This document shows positions 52,022 to 60,167 of a stretch of DNA of 64,000 bases, one piece after another. The DNA is from an uncultured Oscillospiraceae bacterium. Lineage in GTDB: Bacteria > Bacillota > Clostridia > Oscillospirales > Oscillospiraceae. The position numbers and the translations under genes are program-made. The stretch's first letter is position 1. Every line of letters begins with the position of its first letter. The stretch covers positions 124,001 to 188,000 of the forward strand of contig CAKTPP010000003.1 in the NCBI GenBank assembly GCA_934591895.1, given 5' to 3'. The notes beneath the pieces are model-generated. The model saw only the letters and a program-made list of their open reading frames with translations. It ran no database searches and had not been told where the DNA came from.

Positions 52022-53593
52022 ATGAGTGCATCCCAAGACAAAAAACGCCGCAACGACGAGCGTGCGCTGGGCACCGAGCGCCGTCAGGTCGCCTCTCAGA
52101 AGGAGGCCAAGGAGCGCAGGCAGAGCAAGATCAAGTGGACGGCCGGCACGGTCATTGTCGTGCTGCTGGTCGTTGCGATCCTGCTCGGCAATTCCAGCCT
52201 CTTTTACACCGCGCGTCCTGCGCTGCAGATCGGCGACGTGAAGTATTCCTCGGCCGAGGTCAACTATGCCTACCGCACGGCCTACCTCTCGTTCTGCAAT
52301 CAGTACAGCAGCATCCTCTCCTCCATCGGCTTTGACACGAGCAAGGCGCTGGACGAGCAGGAGTGCACCATCAGCGACGAATTTGACACGTGGGACGACT
52401 ATTTCAAGGACGCTGCCAAGCAGAACCTCGTGCAGGTCACGGCGCTGTGCGATGCCGCCGAGAAGGCCGGCATCACGCTCGATGAGGACGACCAGCATGA
52501 GGTCGACGAGCAGTTTTCCTATATTGAGCTCTCTGCCAAGCAGTATAAGTACAGCTCCGTCAGCAAATACCTGCAGGCGGTCTACGGAAACGGCGTGACC
52601 AAGAAGGTCGCGCGCCATATGCTGGAGCTCAGCCAGCTCGCCTCGAAGTACTCGCAGCAGCAGTATGACAGCTACACCTACACGGACGAGCAGATCGCGG
52701 AAAACTACGCCGAGAACAAAAACAGCTACGACGTCTTCAACTACGAGTATTATCTCGTGCAGGCCGAGACCGAGGAGACGACGGACGCCGACGGCAGCAC
52801 CAGCACCGCCACGACGGCGGCCACGATGGCGGCTGCCAAGGCCACGGCCGACAAGATCGCCGCGGCCACGCACGACGCGGACAGCTTTGCCGCTGCCGTG
52901 ACGGCGAACGTGCCCGCCACGACTGGTTCCGACGGCACGGCCACGGCGCCGAGCGTCACGTCCAACACCAACGCCAAGGGCTCGAGCGTCAGCTCCGCCC
53001 CGTATGCCGAGTGGCTCTACAGCGCCGATCGCACGGCCAATGACGTGACCGTCATCGAGCAGGAAAACAGCGGCTACTACGTCGTGCTCTTCCAGAGCCG
53101 CGATGACAATACGTACAACACCGTCAACGTCCGCCACATCCTCATCAAGGCCGAGGACAGCGATAACGACGGCACGTATTCCGATGAGGAAAAGCAGAAG
53201 GCAAAGGTCGCGATCGACGATGTCTACGAGCGCTGGGAGCAGAGCAACAAGACGGAGGACGATTTTGCGCAGCTGGTCAATTCCTTCAGCCAGGACAGCG
53301 GCTCGAACACGAAGGGCGGCCTGTATGAGAATGTCTACAAGGGACAGATGGTGCAGGAGTTCAACGACTTCTGCTTTGATCCCGCGCGCAAGCCGGGCGA
53401 TGTGGGCATCGTTTTCAACGAGAGCGATTCCTACTGCGGCTACCACCTTGTGTACTTTGTCGGCCAGGGCGAGCGCTACTGCGACTATCTCGCCGATCAG
53501 GCGCTGCGCTCGGCAGATTTTGAGCAGTGGGAGAGCACGTTCTTCGATGACTGGAGCGCTACCGAGCTCAATGGCATGAAGTACGTCGGATAA
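52022..53593 (+). CDS. Membrane-anchored PpiC/SurA-type peptidyl-prolyl isomerase
   Basis: 523 residues. A charged cytoplasmic N-terminus (1-38) is followed by one membrane helix (about 39-58), a SurA/PrsA-like N-terminal helical domain (about 70-240), an Ala/Thr-rich linker (about 255-330) and a parvulin domain: VRHILIKAEDS near 369, SQDSGSNTKGGLYENV and CGYHLVYFVGQGE near 472. It would help fold exported proteins. No lipobox is seen, unlike PrsA. ATG 52022 starts the basic N-terminus; AGGTGA lies upstream. Confidence 0.9.
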   Translation: MSASQDKKRRNDERALGTERRQVASQKEAKERRQSKIKWTAGTVIVVLLVVAILLGNSSLFYTARPALQIGDVKYSSAEVNYAYRTAYLSFCNQYSSILSSIGFDTSKALDEQECTISDEFDTWDDYFKDAAKQNLVQVTALCDAAEKAGITLDEDDQHEVDEQFSYIELSAKQYKYSSVSKYLQAVYGNGVTKKVARHMLELSQLASKYSQQQYDSYTYTDEQIAENYAENKNSYDVFNYEYYLVQAETEETTDADGSTSTATTAATMAAAKATADKIAAATHDADSFAAAVTANVPATTGSDGTATAPSVTSNTNAKGSSVSSAPYAEWLYSADRTANDVTVIEQENSGYYVVLFQSRDDNTYNTVNVRHILIKAEDSDNDGTYSDEEKQKAKVAIDDVYERWEQSNKTEDDFAQLVNSFSQDSGSNTKGGLYENVYKGQMVQEFNDFCFDPARKPGDVGIVFNESDSYCGYHLVYFVGQGERYCDYLADQALRSADFEQWESTFFDDWSATELNGMKYVG

Positions 53594-53659
53594 ATCAGAC
53601 ACACGTCAGAGCCGCCCGCCGGGCGGCTCTGCGTCTATCGCAAAGTGCGGACGCACCAT

Positions 53660-53706
53660 GTTGACAGAGCAGCGGGGGAGCTCGAGGGGGCGAAGCGCCC
53701 GCCTCG
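53660..53706. repeat. Intergenic palindromic repeat, copy 3
   Basis: GTTGACAGAGCAGCGGGGGA followed by GCTCGAGGGGGCGAAGCGCCC, closely matching 51171-51213. Confidence 0.7.
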
Positions 53707-53782
53707 AATGAGATTCGATTCGTCAGGCATATTTGCTGTGCAAAATGCCTGACGGTGCCGGCTTGCTCTCTGAGCAAGCCGG

Positions 53783-53811
53783 GAGCCGTCCGAACAGGGC
53801 GGCTCTTTTTT
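53783..53811 (+). terminator. Terminator after the foldase gene
   Basis: GAGCCGTCC (53783-53791) pairs with GGGCGGCTC (53797-53805, one wobble) followed by six T. Confidence 0.75.
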
Positions 53812-53835
53812 CAATGACTCTATGGAGGGATCCGC

Positions 53836-53997
53836 ATGACCGGAACAAAAACACTGCGCTATGACACGACCGTGCTCGATGCGCGCGCGCTCGCCGACGC
53901 GCTCGAGGCGGAAGAGAAGGCCGGCTGGGAGGTCGCGGAGGCGGCCTACGACGGCACGGATTTTGTCGTGACCTTCGAGCGGGAGGGCGCGCTATGA
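53836..53997 (+). CDS. Small 53-residue protein coupled to tcdA
   Basis: ATG 53836 has GGAGGG eight bases upstream; the frame ends at TGA 53995-53997, overlapping the tcdA ATG by 4 bp. The sequence MTGTKTLRYDTTVLDA, then EEKAGWEVAEAAYDGTDFVV, has a GWEV motif and strand pattern loosely like DUF4177-type small proteins. GC-rich third positions fit real coding. It may act with TcdA or simply couple its translation. Function unknown. Confidence 0.7.
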   Translation: MTGTKTLRYDTTVLDARALADALEAEEKAGWEVAEAAYDGTDFVVTFEREGAL

Positions 53998-54719
53998 GCG
54001 AGCAGACCCTGCGTACCGAGATGCTGCTCGGCGGCGATGCGCTCGCGCGTCTGCGCCGCAGCCGCGTTGCGGTGCTCGGTCTCGGCGGCGTGGGCAGCTG
54101 GTGTGCCGAAGCGCTGGCCCGCGCCGGCGTCGGCGCGCTCACGCTTGTGGACGAGGACACCGTCAGCGAGAGCAACATCAACCGCCAGTGCTGCGCGCTG
54201 CACTCCACGGTCGGTCTGCCGAAGGCGGAGGTGATGGCCGCGCGCGTGCGCGACATTGATCCTGCCATCGCCGTTGACGCCCGCACCGAGCGCTATGAGG
54301 CGGCGACGCGGGAGCGGTTTTTCGACACGGAGTATGATTACATCGCCGACTGCATCGATCTCGTGGCCTGCAAGGTGGATCTGATCCGCACCGCGCACGC
54401 GCGCGGCATCCCGATCGTGTCGGCGCTCGGCACGGGCAACAAGGCCGACGCGAGCCGCTTTGAGCTCTGCGACATCAGCCGCACGAGCGGCTGCCCGTTC
54501 GCGCGCGTCATCCGCCGCGAGCTGCGCAGCGCCGGTATCACACACCACGCGGTCGTGTTTAGCCCCGAGCCGGCCATGACGCCGGAGGCGCTGTGCGCCC
54601 CGCCGCCGGGACGGCGGAGTGTGCCCGGCTCGCTGCCGTGGGTGCCCGCGAGCGCGGGCTTGCTCATGGCGCAGAAGATCGTGCTCGATCTGTGCGCGGC
54701 GCCGGAGGCCCGGATATGA
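53994..54719 (+). CDS. tcdA: tRNA threonylcarbamoyladenosine dehydratase (TcdA/CsdL)
   Basis: 241-residue ThiF/E1-like enzyme that uses ATP to cyclise t6A37 in ANN-decoding tRNAs to ct6A. The nucleotide-binding loop is VAVLGLGGVGSWCAEALAR at about 25-43, LVDEDTVSESNINRQ (about 51-65) holds the conserved aspartates and arginine, and DYIADCIDLVACKVDLI is typical of TcdA. GSLPWVPASAGLLMA closes the family domain. Overlaps of 4 bp on both sides place it in a three-gene operon. Confidence 0.93.
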   Translation: MSEQTLRTEMLLGGDALARLRRSRVAVLGLGGVGSWCAEALARAGVGALTLVDEDTVSESNINRQCCALHSTVGLPKAEVMAARVRDIDPAIAVDARTERYEAATRERFFDTEYDYIADCIDLVACKVDLIRTAHARGIPIVSALGTGNKADASRFELCDISRTSGCPFARVIRRELRSAGITHHAVVFSPEPAMTPEALCAPPPGRRSVPGSLPWVPASAGLLMAQKIVLDLCAAPEARI

Positions 54720-55750
54720 AGCCCGTCTGGATCGTGCTGCTGTGTCTGCTGGGTGCGGCGGTGCTGTTGGCGCTGCTGGTGTGGTATCTGGAGCAGCGGA
54801 TGCTGGCGCGGTCGCTCGGCCGCGTGCCGGAGCGCGCGGATGCGCAGGCAGCGTGGGAGCAGCATATGCTGCACAAGCAGGGCTGGACGGAAGACTCCGG
54901 GCAGGGCAGCGCCGCGCTTGCGCGCGCCCGCGCGGGACTCGCCGAGATCCAGGAGCGGCCGCATGAGGATGTGTTCACGCCCGGACTCGACGGCGCGCGC
55001 CTGCACGCGCGGCTCTACCGCGTGGCCAATGCCCACGCGACCGTTATTCTCTGCCACGGCTACCACAGCCGCGCCGAGCACGACTTCGGCGCGCAGTTTC
55101 CGGCTCTGTACGCCTCCGGCGGCTGCAATCTGCTGCTGATCGACGAGCGCGCGCACGGCCTGAGCGAGGGCAAATGCCTGACCTTCGGACAGCTCGAGCG
55201 CTATGACATCGCGCAGTGGGTGCACTGGGTGCGCGAGCACTCGCGCGTGCAGCGTCCGATCGCGCTCTACGGCGTGTCGATGGGTGCGGCGTCGGTGCTG
55301 CTCTCGGCGCAGCTTCCGGAGCTGCACGGGGAGATTGCCTGCGTCGTGGCCGACTGCGGCTATTCGAGCTTCGCGCTGGAGGTCACGGACGCCGTGCATC
55401 ATGCGACGAACGCCCCGCGCTGGCTGCAGGGACCGCTTGCGCGCGTCTGCGTGCGCATCCTGCGCCGCAGCGGGCTGGATTTTGACGCGGTCGATACCAC
55501 GCCCGGCATGGCCGCGCTCGATATCCCGATCCTGTTTTTCCACGGTGACGCGGATACCTTTGTGCCGCTGCACCACAGCGAGCGAAACCTCGCCGCCTGC
55601 CGGCGGCCGCAGCGCCTTGTCGTGATCCCCGGCGCGGAGCACGCCATGGCGGCGCAGGTCGACCCCGAGCGCTACCGCCGCGAGCTGCTCGTTTTCCTGT
55701 GGCGCAATACAAATTTTCTCTGGGCGGAGCGAAACAAGCCGCTCAGATAA
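54716..55750 (+). CDS. Membrane-anchored alpha/beta hydrolase
   Basis: 344 residues. One N-terminal helix (about 3-25) anchors the protein, followed by an alpha/beta hydrolase domain. ILCHGYHSRAEHDF is the oxyanion region, DERAHGLSEGK follows, LYGVSMGAASVL holds the nucleophile serine near residue 186, FFHGDADTFVP carries the aspartate, and PGAEHAM the histidine. It resembles the YqkD/BAAT-like group of Firmicutes. ATG 54716 overlaps the tcdA stop. Substrate unknown. Confidence 0.88.
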   Translation: MKPVWIVLLCLLGAAVLLALLVWYLEQRMLARSLGRVPERADAQAAWEQHMLHKQGWTEDSGQGSAALARARAGLAEIQERPHEDVFTPGLDGARLHARLYRVANAHATVILCHGYHSRAEHDFGAQFPALYASGGCNLLLIDERAHGLSEGKCLTFGQLERYDIAQWVHWVREHSRVQRPIALYGVSMGAASVLLSAQLPELHGEIACVVADCGYSSFALEVTDAVHHATNAPRWLQGPLARVCVRILRRSGLDFDAVDTTPGMAALDIPILFFHGDADTFVPLHHSERNLAACRRPQRLVVIPGAEHAMAAQVDPERYRRELLVFLWRNTNFLWAERNKPLR

Positions 55751-55775
55751 GTCCGCTGCCCGAAGCAGCGTTTTA

Positions 55776-55806
55776 AAAAGAGCACCGGATGGTGCTCTTT
55801 TTTCTG
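55776..55806 (+). terminator. Terminator after the hydrolase gene
   Basis: 11-bp stem (55776-55786 with 55791-55801, loop GGAT) followed by TTTTCTG. Confidence 0.88.
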
Positions 55807-55832
55807 CCTGAATATCTTTTATATTTGATTTT

Positions 55833-55847
55833 AAGTAAATTATACTT
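55833..55847. promoter_or_regulatory. Inverted repeat overlapping the -35 box, candidate XRE operator
   Basis: AAGTA-AATTA-TACTT; its right arm overlaps the TTGACA box below, so a bound regulator would block transcription. Confidence 0.45.
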
Positions 55848-55874
55848 GACATTAAGAATGATAAGTGGTACATT
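55846..55874 (+). promoter_or_regulatory. Promoter of the membrane-protein/XRE pair
   Basis: TTGACA, 17 bp, TACATT, 29 bp before ATG 55903. Confidence 0.8.
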
Positions 55875-55902
55875 GCGCTTGAACAAGAAAGAAGGTTTGA
55901 CT

Positions 55903-56436
55903 ATGCACAATGTGTCAGGACTTTTTGGTGCTGCCGCCGGTGCGGCCGTGGCGGTCTTCCTTTGGGCGCTGTTTGTTTCCCTGCGCAAAAAGCGCAGCGG
56001 CGACGCGTCGGAGTTTGACGAGCGGCAGCTCGCCGCGCGAGCCAAGGCGTACAGCAGCGCGTTTTTCACGCTGCTGGGGTATCTCGCTGTTGTGGCGCTG
56101 CTCGATTCGGTTGCCGAGGTGCGCTGGTGTGACTTGTATACGGCGTGTTTTCTCGGCATGATGCTCGCGCTCGATGTGTTTGCCGTCACTGCCAGCCGCA
56201 TGGATGCCTATTTCGGCATCCATGAGCGCCCGGTCGCGTCGATCGTGCTGTTTGGCTTTGTGGCTGCGCTCAATCTCGGCGTGGCGGTCGCCCGCTTTGC
56301 GGCCGGTGAGCCGCTGCTGGAAAACGGTCTGCTCACGCGCGCGAGCAGCATGAACCTTATTATGGGCGTCGCCTTCGTGCCGATCACGGTCGCGGCGATC
56401 GTGACGGCCGTGCGCGCCCGCCGGGAGGATACATGA
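55903..56436 (+). CDS. Four-helix membrane protein paired with an XRE regulator
   Basis: 177 residues with hydrophobic segments near 5-27, 53-75, 80-100, 110-130 and 145-170. FDERQLAARAKAYSSAFFTLLGY resembles the DUF2178/DUF3796-type proteins that sit before small XRE genes in Firmicutes, where FDERQ is typical. ATG 55903 follows AGAAAGG; a longer N-terminus would cross the promoter. The stop overlaps the regulator start by 4 bp. It may modulate the regulator from the membrane, but this is inferred. Confidence 0.8.
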   Translation: MHNVSGLFGAAAGAAVAVFLWALFVSLRKKRSGDASEFDERQLAARAKAYSSAFFTLLGYLAVVALLDSVAEVRWCDLYTACFLGMMLALDVFAVTASRMDAYFGIHERPVASIVLFGFVAALNLGVAVARFAAGEPLLENGLLTRASSMNLIMGVAFVPITVAAIVTAVRARREDT

Positions 56437-56639
56437 AGAATCTGAAGCTCAAGGCGGCCCGTGCCGCGCGCGACTGGTCGCAGCAGCAGCTGGCGGACGC
56501 CGTCGGCGTGTCGCGCCAGACGATCGTTGCCATCGAAAAGGGAGACTATAACCCCACGATCCGCCTGTGTATTTCCATTTGTCAGGCGCTGGACTGCACG
56601 CTCGACGCGCTGTTCTGGCCGGAGACGGAGCGGCAATGA
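56433..56639 (+). CDS. Small XRE-type regulator (YozG/YgzD-like)
   Basis: 68 residues that are almost only a helix-turn-helix: LKAARAARDWSQQQLADAVG, SRQTIVAIEKGDYNPTIRL, ending CTLDALFWPE. This size and the NPTIRL motif are typical of the compact regulators encoded after a membrane protein. It probably represses its own promoter through the repeat at 55833. Coupled by ATGA to the membrane protein. Confidence 0.92.
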   Translation: MKNLKLKAARAARDWSQQQLADAVGVSRQTIVAIEKGDYNPTIRLCISICQALDCTLDALFWPETERQ

Positions 56640-56696
56640 TTCCCCACCTGCGCATGATTTTTCATCGTATTTGTGAAATGCTCACCACTTTGATGC

Positions 56697-56731
56697 AAAA
56701 AAGCCGGATGTCTGTGACATCCGGCTTTTTT
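56697..56731. terminator. Bidirectional terminator between XRE and hexokinase genes
   Basis: Perfect 16-bp stem (56697-56712 with 56716-56731, loop TGT) with A and T runs at the ends. Confidence 0.92.
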
Positions 56732-56741
56732 CTGCGCGTTT

Positions 56742-58166
56742 TCAGCCCTGCAGCAGCGCTGCGGCCGCAGCGCCCACGGCAGAGGCGTTGGATATGGGCT
56801 TGCACACGCAATAACGCTGCAGCTTCTGGACGAGGAAGCGCTCGAGCTCCTCGTTGACGGCGGGGTGCAGGAGCACCGAATTGCGAAACAGCGACCCGTC
56901 CACGGCCACGACCATGGGGCGGTGGCGGTTCTGCGCGCCGCCGGTCAGCAGCACCATGGCGGCGACATTTGCGACGAGCACCTTGGCCGCGCGGCCGAAC
57001 ACGCCCTGAATGACCATGGCGGCGGTCTTGCGCTCGGCGTCGGCGGCATCCGCCAGCGCGGCGATCGCGCCGCTGTCCGGGTCTGCGCTGAAGGCGTCCG
57101 CTTCGGCGGCGGAGAGCGTATCGAGCGCGCGCAGCCTGTCGGCAGTCTCGGGGGCAAACAGGCCGTCGTCCGCCGCGGCGATGAGCGCAAGGCGGCTGAG
57201 CTCGCCAAGGTAGCGCCCGCTCGTCATCTTCTCGAGACGGTAAGCGCCCGGCACGGCGGAGGCCGCGTCGACCGCCTGATCGAAGCGGCTTTGCGGCAGG
57301 TCGGTGAACGAGCCGGACTCGAGATTTACGAGCATCTCGCCGTCGGCATCGAGGCCGAGCTTTTCAATCATGCGTACCGGCAGCAGGCAGCAGGAGTTCG
57401 TGCCCGTGCCGTTGACGAGGCCGGCAAAGCCGTTGGCGTAGTTGTGGGCGATGGTAGCCACGCCGCTCAGGTACGTGGCGGGGGTGTCGTTGACGACTGC
57501 GATGGGCAGCTTCGGGCAGCCGCGGCGCGCGAGCTCCTCGGCGAGGTCGGCGCCCACAAGGTGCTCCTCCCAGCCGGTGAGCTGCACCTCCTTGGTCATG
57601 CTGAGCACCTTCGCGTCCAGCTCCGGCGTGTTCTGCGCAGGATAGCTGAAGCAAACGCCGATGTGCGTGGCGTCTGTCAGCAGCGGCGCGAGCGCGTCGG
57701 CGGTCAGACGGATGAAATCCTCCCAGCCGGCTGCGCCGTCCGTGCCGGGCATGGGCAGCCGGCGCTCGTTTTCGAGGATCGGATGGCCAAATTCATACCG
57801 CACGGCGGCCACGCGAAAGTGCGTCCCGCCCGCGTCGACGACGGCGACGCGCTTGCCCTCCGTGTCAGGCAGGTGTTCGCCCGGCGCGAGGTAGGCCGGC
57901 AGCATCGGCAGGCCGCCGGGCTCACCGCGCAGGCCGCGCTGCATCGCGGCGAGCAGGGCGTCGGTGAGCGCCTGCGTGTCGAGCTGGTCGGGCGCGGCGT
58001 CATATTTGCGCAGGAAGGCGAGCACGCGCGCGTCGATGTTGATCGCGGGCAGCTCCTCCTCCTGCTGGGCGGCGAAGGGGAACGGCGCGCGCGGTGCGGC
58101 CGGCTTTGCGGGGGCTGCGGGCTGCTCGGGGGCGTCCTTCTTTTTCTTGAAAAACGGAAGCTTCAT
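56742..58166 (-). CDS. Hexokinase of the eukaryotic type
   Basis: 474 residues, the size of eukaryotic hexokinases rather than bacterial glucokinases. A basic/Pro-Ala-rich extension (1-35) precedes the fold. VVDAGGTHFRVAAVRY (109-124) is the first phosphate loop, CFSYPAQNT (172-180) the sugar-binding SFP-like segment, AVVNDTPATYLSG (223-235) has the catalytic aspartate D227, GLVNGTGTNSCC (249-260) the next loop, and NLESGSF the Glu-Gly region. It would phosphorylate glucose or another hexose with ATP. The start at 58166 opens MKLPFFKKKK after an AGGAGA site. Confidence 0.88.
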   Translation of the reverse strand: MKLPFFKKKKDAPEQPAAPAKPAAPRAPFPFAAQQEEELPAINIDARVLAFLRKYDAAPDQLDTQALTDALLAAMQRGLRGEPGGLPMLPAYLAPGEHLPDTEGKRVAVVDAGGTHFRVAAVRYEFGHPILENERRLPMPGTDGAAGWEDFIRLTADALAPLLTDATHIGVCFSYPAQNTPELDAKVLSMTKEVQLTGWEEHLVGADLAEELARRGCPKLPIAVVNDTPATYLSGVATIAHNYANGFAGLVNGTGTNSCCLLPVRMIEKLGLDADGEMLVNLESGSFTDLPQSRFDQAVDAASAVPGAYRLEKMTSGRYLGELSRLALIAAADDGLFAPETADRLRALDTLSAAEADAFSADPDSGAIAALADAADAERKTAAMVIQGVFGRAAKVLVANVAAMVLLTGGAQNRHRPMVVAVDGSLFRNSVLLHPAVNEELERFLVQKLQRYCVCKPISNASAVGAAAAALLQG

Positions 58167-58188
58167 GTGTGTCTCTCTCCTTTTCACC

Positions 58189-58218
58189 GAAAACCCCGCG
58201 CCGAAACCGGCGCGGGGT
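58189..58218 (-). terminator. Terminator of the NfeD/SPFH operon
   Basis: 11-bp stem (58193-58203 with 58208-58218, loop AAAC); the plus-strand A run before it gives TTTT on the minus strand. Confidence 0.8.
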
Positions 58219-58238
58219 CGGTACAAATACGGGTGCGG

Positions 58239-59138
58239 TCAGGCGGTCGGCGTGTCCGTCTTGACGCTCTCGACCAGGCCGGCCGCCAGCGCGGCAACGC
58301 CCTGGATCTCGGACGGGATGATGATCTTCGTCGCGCGGCCGTCGGCGGCGGCGGCAAAGGCCTCCAGACTCTTGAGCTTGATGACGGCGTCGGACGGCAT
58401 GGACTCGTTGATGAGCCGGATGCCCTCTGCGGTCGCGCGCTGCACGGTCAGAATGGCCTCGGCGCGGCCCTGCGCCTCAAGGATCTGCTCCTGCTTTTTC
58501 GCGTCGGCGCGCAGAATGGCCGATTCTTTTTCGCCCTCTGCCGTGAGGATGGCGGAGCGCTTCTCGCCCTCGGCGCGCAGAATGGCCTCGCGGCGTTCGC
58601 GCTCGGCCTTCATCTGCTTTTCCATGGCGCTCTGGATCTCCTTCGGCGGGAGAATGTTCTTGAGCTCCACGCGGTTGACCTTGATGCCCCAAGGGTCGGT
58701 GGCCTCATCGAGGATCTGGCGCATCTTGGTGTTGACGATGTCGCGGCTGGTCAGGCACTGGTCGAGCTCAAGATCGCCGATGAGGTTGCGCAGCGTCGTG
58801 GCCGAGAGGTTCTCGATCGCGAGGATCGGCTGCTCGATGCCGTAGGTATAGAGCTTCGGGTCGGTGATCTGGTAGTAGACGACGGTGTCGATCTGCATGG
58901 TGACGTTGTCTTTCGTGATGACGGGCTGCGGCGGGAAGTCCGCGACCTGCTCCTTGAGCGACAGACGCTTGGCGACCGACTCAATGAACGGGATCTTCAG
59001 GTGCAGACCGACGCCCCACGTGGTCTTGTACGCGCCGAGGCGGGTGATGACATAGGCCTGCGCCTGCGGTACGATGCGGATGTTGCGCACGAGGATGACG
59101 AGCGCGATCACGATGATTCCGTAGAGAACGTATGGCAT
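58239..59138 (-). CDS. SPFH/Band 7 (stomatin-like) membrane protein
   Basis: 299 residues. One N-terminal helix (1-20) is followed by the Band 7 domain: QAQAYVITRLGAYKTTWGVGLHLKIPFIE in two motifs, DVVYYQITDPKLYTYGI-like VVYYQITDPKLY and TTLRNLIGDLELDQ. A long helix near 175-230 has repeats of AEGEK with charged residues, typical for oligomer rods. Such proteins form ring assemblies in membrane microdomains. It is encoded right after an NfeD protein, the standard partner. Confidence 0.93.
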   Translation of the reverse strand: MPYVLYGIIVIALVILVRNIRIVPQAQAYVITRLGAYKTTWGVGLHLKIPFIESVAKRLSLKEQVADFPPQPVITKDNVTMQIDTVVYYQITDPKLYTYGIEQPILAIENLSATTLRNLIGDLELDQCLTSRDIVNTKMRQILDEATDPWGIKVNRVELKNILPPKEIQSAMEKQMKAERERREAILRAEGEKRSAILTAEGEKESAILRADAKKQEQILEAQGRAEAILTVQRATAEGIRLINESMPSDAVIKLKSLEAFAAAADGRATKIIIPSEIQGVAALAAGLVESVKTDTPTA

Positions 59139-59150
59139 GGGGATTCCTCC

Positions 59151-59624
59151 TTATTCATTTGCGTCTGCGCGCACGCAGACGGGGGTGACGATGAGCTTGA
59201 CGCCTTCGATGCGCAGCACGGCGGCGGTCGTTCCGGCGGCGATGGGGACATCGCCCTGCGCACGCGCGGTCCAGACCCTGCCGCCGACGGTCACGGCGCC
59301 GCGGCCGGTCAGGTTGTCGATGTCCTCGGTGACGAGGCATTCCTGTCCGATGAGCATGTCGGCGTTCGTCGGCTGCGTGCGGCCGTTGATATATTTTTTC
59401 ACCAGAGGCCGCGTCACGGCAAAGGCCGCGATCGAGATGACGAAAAACCACACGAGCTGCAGCCACAGCGGCGCGTGGAACATGGCGGCGATGAGCGCGG
59501 CGAGCGCACCCACGGCAAACCAGATCGTGACGAGGCCTGCGGTCAGCCCCTCGATGACCAGAAAGATCACGATCAGTCCGATCCAGATGGCCGGCATGGT
59601 GAAGGGGATCCCGGCGATGACCAT
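59151..59624 (-). CDS. NfeD family membrane protein
   Basis: 157 residues: membrane helices at about 10-35, 38-55 and 58-78, then a C-terminal OB-fold (NfeD domain) with LIGQECLVTEDIDNLTGRGAV split over the first strands and VGGRVWTARAQGD. The lack of a protease domain makes it the short NfeD form. It partners the SPFH protein 12 bp downstream. The start at 59624 follows AAAGGAGG; upstream in-frame codons lack a ribosome site. Confidence 0.92.
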   Translation of the reverse strand: MVIAGIPFTMPAIWIGLIVIFLVIEGLTAGLVTIWFAVGALAALIAAMFHAPLWLQLVWFFVISIAAFAVTRPLVKKYINGRTQPTNADMLIGQECLVTEDIDNLTGRGAVTVGGRVWTARAQGDVPIAAGTTAAVLRIEGVKLIVTPVCVRADANE

Positions 59625-59761
59625 AGACAAAACCTCCTTTATAAGCGGTGGGGGTACGGCACGGCAATGTTTTGCCATGAAAATATCATACCGTATTTGC
59701 GGCCTAAAAGCAAGCAAAACCCCCGTGATCCGACACATCAAATTCCCGAATGGTTTTCCTC

Positions 59762-59790
59762 TTTACTTTCCTAAACAATTAGTGTAAAAT
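59762..59790 (+). promoter_or_regulatory. Promoter of the yerC-like operon
   Basis: TTTACT, 17 bp, TAAAAT, 59 bp before the start codon. Confidence 0.7.
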
Positions 59791-59849
59791 AGTGTCCGTG
59801 AAAATATGATTCCACCGGCAATACATCTGATGAGAAACAAGGAGTGCAT

Positions 59850-60167
59850 ATGAATAAACAGCATAAAAAACCACGCTGCGATGACATGTACCGTGCCATC
59901 CTGACGCTCAGAACGGTCGAGGAGTGCAAGCAGTTTTTTGATGACCTGTGCACGGTCACGGAGCTGCAGGCCATGGAGCAGCGCTATCAGGTGGCGCAGT
60001 ATCTTGACTCCGGCCTGATCTATAACGACATCCTCGAAAAGACCGGCGCCTCGAGCGCGACGATCAGCCGCGTCAACCGCAGCCTGCAGTACGGCGACGG
60101 CGGTTATGAGATCGTGTTCGCCCGGCTCAAGGAGCTGGCGGAGAAAACTCCGGAGGAGCAGGCGTGA
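59850..60167 (+). CDS. YerC/YecD family TrpR-like protein
   Basis: 105 residues. LTLRTVEECKQFFDDLCTVTEL and MEQRYQVAQYLDSGLIYNDI, then TGASSATISRVNRSLQYG with a Trp-repressor-type helix-turn-helix. It belongs to the YerC/YecD group rather than TrpR itself; the regulated genes are unknown. ATG 59850 has AAGGAG six bases upstream, better than the GTG at 59844. It overlaps the methyltransferase start by 4 bp. Confidence 0.92.
   Translation: MNKQHKKPRCDDMYRAILTLRTVEECKQFFDDLCTVTELQAMEQRYQVAQYLDSGLIYNDILEKTGASSATISRVNRSLQYGDGGYEIVFARLKELAEKTPEEQA

Larger units (their letters stand above)
53607..53811. repeat. Array of four hairpins after the foldase gene
   Basis: In order: an 11-bp stem at 53607-53631; the repeat element at 53660-53706; a 10-bp stem at 53721-53754; an 11-bp stem at 53758-53782; then the terminator at 53783. 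Little unpaired sequence remains between them. Confidence 0.75.

Noticed and set aside
56865..59774. A plus-strand open frame of 969 codons
   Set aside because: It lies opposite the hexokinase, SPFH and NfeD genes, all with clear motifs and ribosome sites; composition is that of an antisense frame.
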